Source: Cryptomeria japonica
Lineage: Eukaryota; Streptophyta; Pinopsida; Cupressales; Cupressaceae
Length of the DNA: 64,000 bases
Direction: 5' to 3'
Assembly: GCF_030272615.1 (NCBI RefSeq)
Contig: NC_081406.1
Location: 266,088,192 to 266,152,191 of the forward strand
In this document: positions 1 to 10,400 of the stretch, piece after piece
Layout: each line of letters begins with the position of its first letter
How positions within the stretch are numbered: the first letter of the stretch is position 1
Notes under the pieces: generated by a model
The model's database searches: none
The model's input: the letters and a program-made list of their open reading frames with translations, nothing else
Told to the model about the DNA's origin: nothing
Made by a program: the position numbers and the translations under genes

Positions 1-428
1 CAAACTGATAAAAATCTCTTTTTTTCAATAAATATAACCTTCTACATTATCTAATGAGTATACCTCAACATATCATTAATTACATTGTTTAACAAACATG
101 ATAAAATCCATCTATTGGTATTTTAAATGATCCAACTTGGGAAAGCTGATAATAAAGACATGCGATAGTCTAGTTTTTTTCTTTGAATTGTTTAAACATT
201 GTCATTCGTAGAGGTAAACAACAAATAAATAGGTCTATCATGATATATTGTTCTAACACACGAGTAAGAAGTGTGTCCATTGCAATGATGCATCTAATGT
301 CAACGAACATAAGAAATGTATGGATATTTATGCTTACAAATGGACAAAGAAATGGTGTTTTTGTTCATGTTATGACTATTCAAGGGGTTTGCTAATAAAG
401 ATGGACGTGTTGAGATGAGGAGAGGAAT

Positions 429-456
429 CACACACACACACACACACACACACACA
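429..456. repeat. (CA)n microsatellite
   Basis: About thirteen CA units in a row, followed by an imperfect CA-rich tail to about position 470. It is a simple sequence repeat with no gene nearby. Confidence 0.95.
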
Positions 457-1642
457 ACACTCACACACACATTTATTTATTTATATATAAGTCCAACCAA
501 CCTATTTGTTTGGAATTTATAATTCATAATTTCATGATGGTTAGAAATGAGTACAAAATTGAATAGAAATCTAACTTATAGACATAATAAAATATTGATA
601 TATTCAAGATCTCAATTTTATTTTTAAAGGAGGTCACTTGCATTACCAATCATTTGATTATTTATGATTACATTCTTGTTGTGGCAATATTATAGCGACC
701 CTATCATTATTATCAATTATGTCATTAATTCTATGAACACTTCATTAATGTTATCATTGTTTTTAAATATACAATGTCTTGCTTTATCTATTTGTGATCA
801 TTTTGTATATAATATTTTTTTTTCATAAATAAATTTTTAATTAAGATATAATAATTCTAATGTAGAAATTTTAAAATGTTACTTTATTTAACTAAAATTA
901 TTAAATAAAACATTACGTCTTAAAATCCTTTTATCAATTTGCACTCTCTAATTAGCTAATAGTCTTCCCCTACGAGAAAGCTCATGTCTGGAAAAGTTGT
1001 CTCACACCATTGCTGTTTGTTTTGGCCACCTTGATCACCGTTTTATTGTGAATATATTGAACCCACAACTATAGGAACTTGGTTTTGCATGTCCTGGTTT
1101 TCACTGCTTTTTAATAAAAAACTATAAGAACTTGATTTTGCTTCACCTCATTTTAAAAATTATTGCTTTTATAAAATTTTGTACATATTTTCTTATTATT
1201 CTGTTATTTTGAAATTTTGAACCTATTAACGATACAAATACTAAACTTGACCTAACCATTACACTAATCTAATTTCTAGTAGTCATTAATGACTTATTTC
1301 ATCATTGAATAGTGTTGTAAAGGCCTTTTCATGATTCATGTGGTTGAGCTATGTAGAATGGTTGGCTTTGGAGATCTCAAGAGGCAATTTAAGACTAGGA
1401 ATATTTTCACTTTACCTTCACCTATTTTGAGCAAACATTTAGGTATGTGAAAAGGATAATGTTTCAACGTGTCAAGTCATGAAATTTGACTCGTCATCTT
1501 AATAAAGTGCCATGTCACCAAAGGACGGGAAACGTGGACCTTACATGCAAGAGGGTGGCGAACAAAAAATTCATTCTTTTTCTACGTCTCATATCATGTG
1601 CTTTAGTAGAATACGTTAGAAGGGAGATTAAACAAAATGAAT

Positions 1643-1712
1643 CAATACTTAGTAGCAATTTAAAACAGTATCTCCACCAATACTTCGTAGCAATTTAAAA
1701 CAGTATCTCCAC
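1643..1712. repeat. 35-bp tandem duplication
   Basis: Two adjacent 35-bp copies (1643-1677 and 1678-1712) differ at one position. Both begin CAATACTT and end TATCTCCAC. The near identity suggests a recent local duplication. Confidence 0.9.
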
Positions 1713-2210
1713 TTTAATTAATCTCTAGACCTTTCCACTTAAAAAAATAAAAAAGAAATGGAGGTATTTGGCTTTGAATAAGTTATTTAAAAAAATACTT
1801 TAAATAGAAGTGTAGTAGTGCAGAAAAAGAAAAAGCATAGGGATAAAATAAAATATTAAATGGATAGAAGGTTCAAGTAGGGGATTGAAAATACCGAGAG
1901 AAAAAGTCAAAGAGATCATGTGAATAAAATACTATGTGAAGGAGAGCACATAATGTTAGAAAATTCATTTTTTCATGTCATCATGAACAAAACAAAATAG
2001 AATGCAAATAGCTAGTTAAGGACCAACTTGGGTATGAGATTGGAAGGCCACAATGTGAAGAAAGATATGAGTAGATACAATATATATGTGATCATGACTA
2101 AAATTAAAATAGAATGCGGATAGCTTAGTATTCACATTGAGGTAAGGGTCTTGGTTTGATTGGTTGAAAGCATTATGTTACAGGGAAGTGATCAAAGGAT
2201 TATGGTACTA

Positions 2211-2493
2211 GAGGGGCATGTCATGCTAGCATCACCAGTCATGTTAAAAAGTTTGTTCGACATACAACAAGTTATAGAGGGGCTAAGCCGTTTCCTACAA
2301 TCTTAAAAAAATGATTAGCTCACATCATCTTGGATGCAAAATTGGACACTGACTCCTATCCATGTTGGGTTCTAGAAGACATGTTGTGCCAACGTCACCG
2401 ATCACGTTAAAAAGCTTGCCTGGTGTGAAATAAGTTATAGAGAGGCCGAGTCAATTCTTGTAGTCTAAAAACAATATTAACTCACATCATCTT
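2211..2493. repeat. Diverged tandem repeat, period about 162 bp
   Basis: Two diverged copies start near 2211 and 2372. Each has a GTTAAAAAG.TTG core, then AAGTTATAGAG, and each ends at CTCACATCATCTT. The copies share most positions but have many substitutions. Function is unknown; the repeat lies about 2 kb upstream of the sucrose synthase gene. Confidence 0.7.
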
Positions 2494-2510
2494 AAAATAA
2501 AAAGATAAAG

Positions 2511-2850
2511 TAGATAGAATATACCTTTTATACTTTTGAATTAGTAGAAATAGAATGGCATAATGTCATATGCTGTCTAACTTACAAGGATATTATATGG
2601 TTGGATTAAGTATCTACGAGGACATGGAGCTAGGAAAACAACTTGGAATACTTTATCCATAGGAAAAGAGAAGAGTAGTAAGTTGATAGTATATACCTTT
2701 TATACTTTCAAATTAGTAGAAATAGAATGACATTATGTCATACAATGTCTAACTTACAAGGATATCATAGGATTGGATTAAGTGTCTAGAAGGATATGAA
2801 GCTTGGAAAGCAACTTGGAATATTCTATCCATAAGAACGAAGAAGAGTAT
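2511..2850. repeat. Tandem repeat, period about 172 bp
   Basis: Two copies begin near 2511 and 2683. Shared landmarks are ATACCTTTTATACTTT, ATTAGTAGAAATAGAATG, GTCTAACTTACAAGGATAT and CAACTTGGAATA in the same order and spacing. It directly follows the 162-bp repeat pair, so 2.2-2.85 kb is a chain of duplicated units. Confidence 0.85.
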
Positions 2851-2964
2851 TCTTGACATCCAAGTATGGTGCTAGGTGTTCTAAATGGATCTTGAATATG
2901 AAAGAGAGTAATCTTGCCTCTCTATAGATGGGTCAATTTTCCTATAAGTTCTATAAAACTACCC

Positions 2965-3095
2965 AATCCATTGAAATTGATTAACTGCGTTGTTGTAGGT
3001 ATTGTAAAACAACCCGAATCCATTGAAATTGACTAACTACGTTGTTGTAGGTATTGTAAAACAACCCGAATCCATTGAAATTGACCAACTACATT
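2965..3095. repeat. Tandem repeat, period 52 bp
   Basis: TTGAAATTGA recurs at 2971, 3023 and 3075, followed each time by an AACTRC..T segment. Two full units and a partial third are present, nearly identical in the second half of each unit. Confidence 0.9.
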
Positions 3096-3774
3096 ACATT
3101 GAATGTTAAGAAGACTAAGATTTAAATCTATGATTTTATATTATCAAAAACAACGTGAAAAAAATACACTGACATTTTTATTTACACTTTTCTTAAGTCT
3201 ATAAAAACTCACTAATTAAACTTGTAAAAACTCGCCCAATAAAAATAAAGAGTACTCCTACGATCAATATTACTAAACATGAATTGTTACCATAAACATT
3301 CTTGCCCACCATAAGATGAAAAAAAAAAATTCTATCCTTCAGAATCCCAAAGTCCTAGGTAGGTATGTCTAATGCAGTTATATTCAAAGTCTTCATGTCG
3401 CTCAATTTATCGCGGTTTGCAAACAAGCGGAGAAAACCAGTAACCAGATTTCGAAAAACTAGAAGCCCATTAAAAAAATTCAAAATTATCCAAAAATCGT
3501 ACGACACTAACTAAGAATTCAAAGCAGAGCACGAGGCAGAAGTAAAGAAGCTTCTCGTAGGTTTCGATGAACAGTGACGGCGGAAGAAGGCAGAAGATGC
3601 TAATATGCCGCCTAAATCCAGTTTATCCACAATGAATGTCAACATCGTCATAAAATCTAATCCAATGACTGCACGACAGGCAGTAAATATTATTTTATTG
3701 GGTGAAACAGAAGTCCTTTGGGAAGAGTGTAGGTGGGAAAACACATGATGATGACCACAAAGAATGAAACCGCC

Positions 3775-3921
3775 TTACGGGAAACACGAAATACAGAGAT
3801 TTAACTCCTCAAAATCCATTGGCTGCTTGCCCAGCAGTTTTGAAGCCGCCCAGTTATCACAGAAACAGGGATTCTTAATTTGTACACTTGGGCACGCAGT
3901 CAAATCTGACGTGGATGCCAT
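3775..3921 (-). CDS. Possible small divergent gene or first exon, unrecognised
   Basis: A 48-codon minus-strand reading frame starts with ATG at 3921. It encodes a Cys/Trp-containing peptide beginning MASTSDLTACPSVQIKN and including CFCDNWAASKLLGKQP. Its composition looks protein-like and it lies in a more GC-balanced island (about 3.5-3.96 kb) than the surrounding AT-rich DNA. Just before its stop is a good splice donor (CCC|GTAAGG on the minus strand), so it may be a first exon. A second open minus-strand segment lies at 3511-3744 with a plausible acceptor (CGTGCAG) in front of part of it. No family was recognised. The position, upstream of and divergent from the sucrose synthase promoter, would fit a short bidirectional-promoter gene, but chance or a pseudogene fragment remains possible. 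Confidence 0.3.
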   Translation of the reverse strand: MASTSDLTACPSVQIKNPCFCDNWAASKLLGKQPMDFEELNLCISCFP

Positions 3922-4129
3922 GGAGCGCAGAAAGTTTTCTTCAGGTGTGAATTCCCAAGCCTAAAACAGCTCACAATCTAGATTACGCCGGAAAGCCCAC
4001 TTGGGAATTGAATGTTTTGGTAGATTAAGATGATGAAATCTGGTTTTGGGAAAGTGGGTTTCTAATTATTTTTCCTTTAATTTAAAGTCATACCGACAGA
4101 ATTCCTCGAACCACCAGTAGCCCCGTCAA

Positions 4130-4136
4130 TATAAAA
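4130..4136 (+). promoter_or_regulatory. Probable TATA box of the sucrose synthase gene
   Basis: TATAAAA lies about 295 bp upstream of the ATG at 4431, in a locally GC-balanced stretch. A start of transcription near 4160 would give a 5' leader of about 270 nt, which is T-rich and contains no convincing leader intron. Confidence 0.6.
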
Positions 4137-4430
4137 CCCCTGTTAGTGCTCTGCTTCTTCCACGACTTTCACTTGCGTGTATCGTTTGTGTTAAGGAGCT
4201 TTTTTTGTTTTGTTTTGCTGCTCGAGTTTTGTCAAATCTTCTAGAAAGCGGAGGGGAAGGAGGTTATAACTTTCTTTCAGTTTTTCTGTTCAGGAGTGGC
4301 ATACTATTATTGGTTTTGTTCTTCTGTGATAAGGAGCTCACAGCTTGCATCAATTGAATTGTTGTTTTGTTGGATTCAGAGAGGGGGGATTTGGGAAATT
4401 TGAGGATTTACTTCGTTCCGACTGTTAAGG

Positions 4431-7400
4431 ATGGTGAGCGCAATGCTTAGCCGCGTTGTGAGCATGCGCGAGCGTGTTGAGGACACGCTGAACGAGCACC
4501 GAAATGAAATTGTACATCTGCTCTCACGGTAAATACTCAATGCTGTTTGCTTTGACTGTCATGGCGTTGTTCTGTTTGCTGGTTTTCTGATGTCTTAGCA
4601 AAATTTATGCTCAAGTCTTGATATAATATCAAGACTGCCTTTTTTCTGTGTTTCTTGGTCATCCAAATGTCTGGTCGGCGCGCTTCTCTGGTGTAAATTT
4701 TGCAGCCTTGGGAGGCATTTTTGTGATTGGGCAGTTAGTCTGTTTTGTGCGTGCCATTTTCAAATTTGGCTTTGTTTGATGTTCTTGTGGGAATTTCAAA
4801 TACCTGCATTTCTTTCATGGAGCTAATTTTGCAAATCCCCTGAGACTTTTGGAAGTGGATATCTGGTCTGCTAAGTGGGTTTCTTTCCTGATTAATTCTG
4901 GACTTGGTTTGGTGATCTTTGTGGGCTTTTCAAATACCCACGCTGTGTATTTTCCCTGTATTGGTGCAAAGTTTGCAATTTCTTTAGAGTTTGGAAGTGG
5001 GTATCTCGTCAGGGTTGTGGGTATCTCGTCAGGGTTGTGGGTATTTTTCAGGTTCATAGCTTATTTTTTTTTGTCTTTGTGGGATTTGTGATGTGCTGCT
5101 TTGACGTTACAGGTTGGGGGTTTATGACACAGGCTTAGAGGTTTATGGTCAACTGTAGAATGCCTGATCCTAGTTAAGAGTTGTCATCGTCTGAAGTAAG
5201 TCTACTTGGGGCAATATGAAGTCGATAGTTAAATCTCTATGTGACGATTCTCTTCTTTGTTTGGAGTTCTGGTCTTAATGGCGGGACATAGATCTTCCAT
5301 TAGTGATTCTTCTAACATCACACGAGTGACAGGGGGGCAGGTTACGGTAACCTTGGTTGTTACTTTTTGTACTTCAGTGAAAGTTTCAGGGTCTTTAATG
5401 TTTGGCCCTTTATTTTGAAGTTATTTGCATTTTTGTAAGTTTCTAGTATTTAATCAAATTTTTTAACATTTAGCAATTTGAAGAGGTGTCTCATGATTGA
5501 TATTAAGTACTTCCAATTTTTGTAGGATTGTGTCCTTCTTAGTGCTGTAATTAGTAGGTCTTGATCCTGTATCATGTCCTGGCATTGACATTATTGTTTG
5601 ATATAATCTTCTGGGTAACCCTGCGTAGGATTTGTTTTGTTGTTCAAGTTTCAGTTTGTTTCTTTACCTTTTATGAAAGTGCATTCGGTATATTAATGAA
5701 AGTTCTATGCTTCTTTTGAGAGGGTGAGATTCTTCACTCGTTATCAAGAATTTTGATACGTATCTGACAAGAGGTGAAGAAGTTCACTCCAAATATTCCA
5801 TTCTGGGTTCTCCCAAATATTAAATTCAGCAAGAATTACCAACTTTTGAAAACAGCATGTGCATTGTAACTAGGCAAATTGCACTTACCCTTTTCTACCA
5901 TGGGATGTTTGTGTTGGTGGGTTGCAACAAAATGGGATCTTGATCAGTGATTTTTATCTTCGTTTGTGGTTCTCATTGCATTAGTTGTAATTAGAATGGG
6001 GTTTTAATAGCAGGGTTTCTAATTCAGGTATGGCCGATCGGATTGACAGATTGTTAATAGATCTTTTAATAGAGTGATTTGAAGTATATTTTGAATCAAT
6101 AATTCTCAGAACTCTAGATGATTACATCCATGGTGGACTTTGAGCAGTTTATGGTCGAACCATCCTACATTTGGATTTCTCTTACATGCAGGTCAACAGA
6201 ACTTTTAAGTCCTGTGACAACACAGAAGTTCTATGAGTTTGTCATTACACTGTCAGATAGATGGGTGCTAACATGTTTTTTTACTAGGTCTCAGAAAGTG
6301 ATCCCTAACAAACCATTCAAACATTCCTATGTTAAATAAATAGAGCTGATCAGTGCAATCTGTTCCTCCCCAAGGCAAGTTACATTACATATCCCCTAAT
6401 TTTACAATTTTAAAATCAGGGGAACTAACTTTTAAAATGGTGCTTATAGGATGCGAGAGAAATTTAAAAAACTGCTTAAATAAAATGCACCACAGCATGT
6501 TTGTTCTCTTAAGAGATTATATTTGCATCAAGATCGTACATATTGTGGAGAGTGTTATGTCTGGTCCACTAATTTCAGACAGGAGCAATATATCATTTAT
6601 ATAGTTAATACTGCAGTTATAACTTTTGGTCTGTTATAATTTATCATTTAGTCGTGAATCTAGGAATTTTTGTATTTTGCCTTAAGTTCTGTTTCCATGA
6701 AATAAAGAATAACATGCTTTGAGGAATATTAGTGAGTTGTTATATCATTATATAAAACAATACTAGCAATTTGATTCTTTTTTGGTGAACTGCTCCAGAT
6801 ATGTGGCTCAAGGAAAGAAGATCTTGCAGCCTCATCACCTGCTGGATGGGCTGGCTGAAGTTAAAGGAGAAAGCGATGAACACAAAAAGCTTAAAGATGG
6901 AGTGTTTGGAGATATGATAAGGGCCACACAGGTATGAATCTTTTTCATTGGTTGGAGGATAATAAGCATGACTGTCTTTATCTCAAGCATTGCGCATCAA
7001 AATTAATGTTATTTTTGCATGACATTTACTGAGTTGGTTGTTGATTAAGAAGAAATTTGATATGTGCTGCAGGAAGCCATCGTTATTCCCCCATGGGTTG
7101 CCTTGGCGGTACGACCAAGGCCCGGCATTTGGGAGTACGTTCGTGTCAATGTTGATGAACTTGTGGTTGAACAGCTTTCCGTGTCTGAATATTTGGAATT
7201 CAAGGAAAACCTTGTGAATGGAAGGTAATAGCACCCAATGTTTATTATGGAGTAAATTAAGGGAAACTGTGTGTTCAAATGCAAATGAAGAATCCTGTCT
7301 TTTAAGAAGATAACTTTACTGTATTTTAAAGTTTTCTCCCAAGATGCCCTCCGTTTATGTATTCTTTTAAGATGGCCTTGAGCTTTCTTTCTTCCATTAC

Positions 7401-10400
7401 AAAATACAAAGGAAGTAGTAAGTTTTTTGAGCTTATGTTTTTTGAGCTTATGTTTCCAAGGAAAAAATAATTGATGGACAAATTTGGGTGTACAAGGATA
7501 GTATTCCTGCAAGAGCAAAGATATATAATTTCAGGGCCTTTTGCTTATGTTATCATATGTTGGTAGACACACAACCATCTCTCTTTTCATCTAAATTAGC
7601 AAGTAAAATGGTTGCTGTCTTTTTTTACAGAGTCAAGGACAACTATGTGTTGGAGCTAGATTTGGAGCCCTTCAATGCATCCTTTCCTCGCCCAACACGT
7701 CCATCTTCTATTGGAAGTGGAGTTCAATTTTTGAACCGGCACTTATCCTCAAGACTATTCCGTGATAAAGAAAGCATGCAGCCATTGCTGGATTTCCTTA
7801 GACAACATAACTACCGGGGACAGGTTGGTTCTTGTCCACTGTTTCATATCACAGTAACATACACATTACACACATCTGATGCCATCATGTTGCATCTATA
7901 ATCTCAATGCGTTTGAAAAAAAAAGCAAATGAAAGTTTGGTTAAATGAACATTGTTTCAGAATACAATGAAAATCAAGCTGGTGAAATCTGTAGCTAATT
8001 TGGGCTTCAGTCCTCTACAACAAAACTTATATTCATTTTACTTGAGTAATTTGAACCCAATTATAATAGGAAAAGGTTAATCTGGAAGATGATTAATATT
8101 TATTCCTATACTATCTGTTTCAATTGCTCAAAGTTTCTCACTTATGTTAGGCAGATAACATTAACATTTTAGAGCACATCCATATTAGAGTACATAGATA
8201 TCCTACATAAATATTCTAGGAGCTTTACATTTCTTCTTTTGTAGTTGTAAAGAAGAAAATTCAAAGAATGCTATTTGTAGCTTCAATGTTGTGAGATGAT
8301 TACAAATTCTGAGATGCAATTTTGCATCATGGGCACTAGATGTTCATCTTTTATGTCCTCTTCAATTTAGTATATATAGTATTCCAAAGACAGTGCAAAG
8401 AAAACTTATAACTTGCACCATTTAATTTGCAGGCGCTCATGCTGAATGAAAGGATACAGAACTTGCCAAAGCTACGTGCTTCCTTGGTAAAGGCCGAGGA
8501 ACATCTTAACAAGCTCCCTAAGGATACACCATATGCAGAGTTTGAGCACAAGTAAGTTTGACCTCTAGAATTTTTTTTTGTACATGGTACAGTGTTGTGA
8601 GTAAACTGAAATTAAATTTTGTTTGAGGATATGATTGAGCTTAAACATGTGCCTCTTTTTCCTTAACACTAGTAACTTCTGTTATGAACAAAATCTTAGA
8701 ATATCTGCTTAGTTTTGATTCTTTGAGGGAAAATAGATTTCAAGCAAAGGCAATATGCCAGGAAATCAGATTTAAGTATATAAGCATAGAAAAAATAAGT
8801 TTATCTTCATTTGATTCTCAATGACTGATTTGGGCAGATTTCAAGAAATGGGGTTGGAAAAAGGATGGGGGGACAATGCAGAACGTGTCTTGGATATGAT
8901 TCATTTACTTTTGGAGAATCTTCAGGCACCTGATCCAACGACCTTAGAAAAGTTTCTAGGCAGAATTCCAATGGTCTTTAATGTTGTGATCCTTTCACCC
9001 CATGGGTATTTTGGTCAAGCAGGAGTTCTGGGAATGCCAGACACTGGTGGACAGGTATTTTGATTTCTATAAGAAAAGCCGTTCCCTATTATTTGAAATA
9101 TATACCTTTGTTATTGAGCGCTTAGCATTGTTTTCATTTAAGAGTTGGAATTTTCCAGATGGTTCTGAATTGCATGAGATCGATGGAACACTTTCCCATC
9201 TCTACAGTGCTAAATACTTAAAATTATAATCCTAAAAAGTTTGAATGCTAAACTCAATGTTCTCATAATTTATTTTTTGAACACAGATTGTATATATCCT
9301 TGATCAAGTTCGTGCCTTGGAGAATGAAATGTTACTGAGAATTAAACAGCAAGGGTTGAACATCACACCTCAGATTCTTGTGGTAAAGTACTTCTCTGTT
9401 ACCTACTTATAGGTCTCCTATATTCATATTTGCTTTGGCCTCCAATGTGGAATTTCTTAGCTTCAATAGAATGCTTTGCCCTCTTACATACTTATGGGTG
9501 AGATGCTTTTTCTGAGCGTAAAATCTGTCTGTGTGAACTGCTCATCATGTTGTTATATGTAGGTTATTCAGTGAAATGCCTGGCCTCTGTGTCTTAATTT
9601 GCAAGGATTGATCTTTATTTTTATTACCTTAAATATGATTTGGTAAAGCTGTGTCTTCATGTTGCATCTGACATGTGTTTCACTGTTTAAGGTGACTCGT
9701 CTGATTCCGGAAGCTCATGGGACTACATGCAACCAGCGAATTGAAAAAATTAGCGGATCACAACATTCACTGATACTCAGAGTGCCCTTCAGAACTGAGA
9801 AGGGAGTTTTGCGTCAATGGGTATCTCGATTTGATGTGTGGCCTTACCTAGAAACATATGCAGAGGTAAATATTTACGACTTGTTAATGATGAAATTGGC
9901 AAAATAATCATTGGCATGCTCAAGGTGGACATGAGCATATCAATTTTCATAATTTCTGAAAAATTCAATAGTTTTAAAAGGCAAAACAGACTTATTTCTT
10001 AAATGAAACTCATCGAACGAAGGAAAGAGCTTATGATACACAAAATGTATTTAGTTTTTTGTTCCTTCAATACACATACCTTAGCTAACTAGCTTCCCGT
10101 GTGTTGATTTAGGATGCATATAATGAAATAACTTCAGAGCTACATGGTCCACCTGATCTGATTATTGGAAACTACAGTGATGGAAATTTAGTGGCATCTT
10201 TGATTGCACATAAACAAGGAATTACTCAGGTATTTTCACTGGCTATTATGCTTTCTGCATGTGTTGTGACAGAATTAATATTTTCTTCTATTTGCCTACA
10301 AAAATTCTCAAATAGAGTTTATTTGCATCTTGCCAGTGCAATATTGCTCATGCTTTGGAGAAGACCAAATACCCAGATTCTGACATATATTGGAAAAACT

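Larger units (their letters stand above)
1..2200. other. AT-rich intergenic DNA without a recognisable gene
   Basis: The stretch is strongly AT-rich and has stop codons in all frames at the usual random density. No domain, splice-bounded exon or transposon end was recognised. It contains a CA microsatellite and a 35-bp duplication, listed separately. The only protein-like segment is a short Cys-rich open stretch at 257-418, which is discussed under findings and has no start codon. Confidence 0.6.

Noticed and set aside
1486-1698. 70-codon plus-strand frame in the AT-rich upstream region
   Set aside because: It overlaps the 35-bp duplication and shows no family features or splice context.
4815-5091. 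Overlapping sense and antisense frames in SUS intron 1
   Set aside because: They fall in an intron, are partly built from a 20-bp tandem repeat, and show no family features.
7045-7518. A 157-codon antisense frame over SUS exon 3 and intron 3
   Set aside because: It is the shadow of a coding exon plus AT-rich intron; the plus-strand SUS reading with conserved splice sites explains the sequence.
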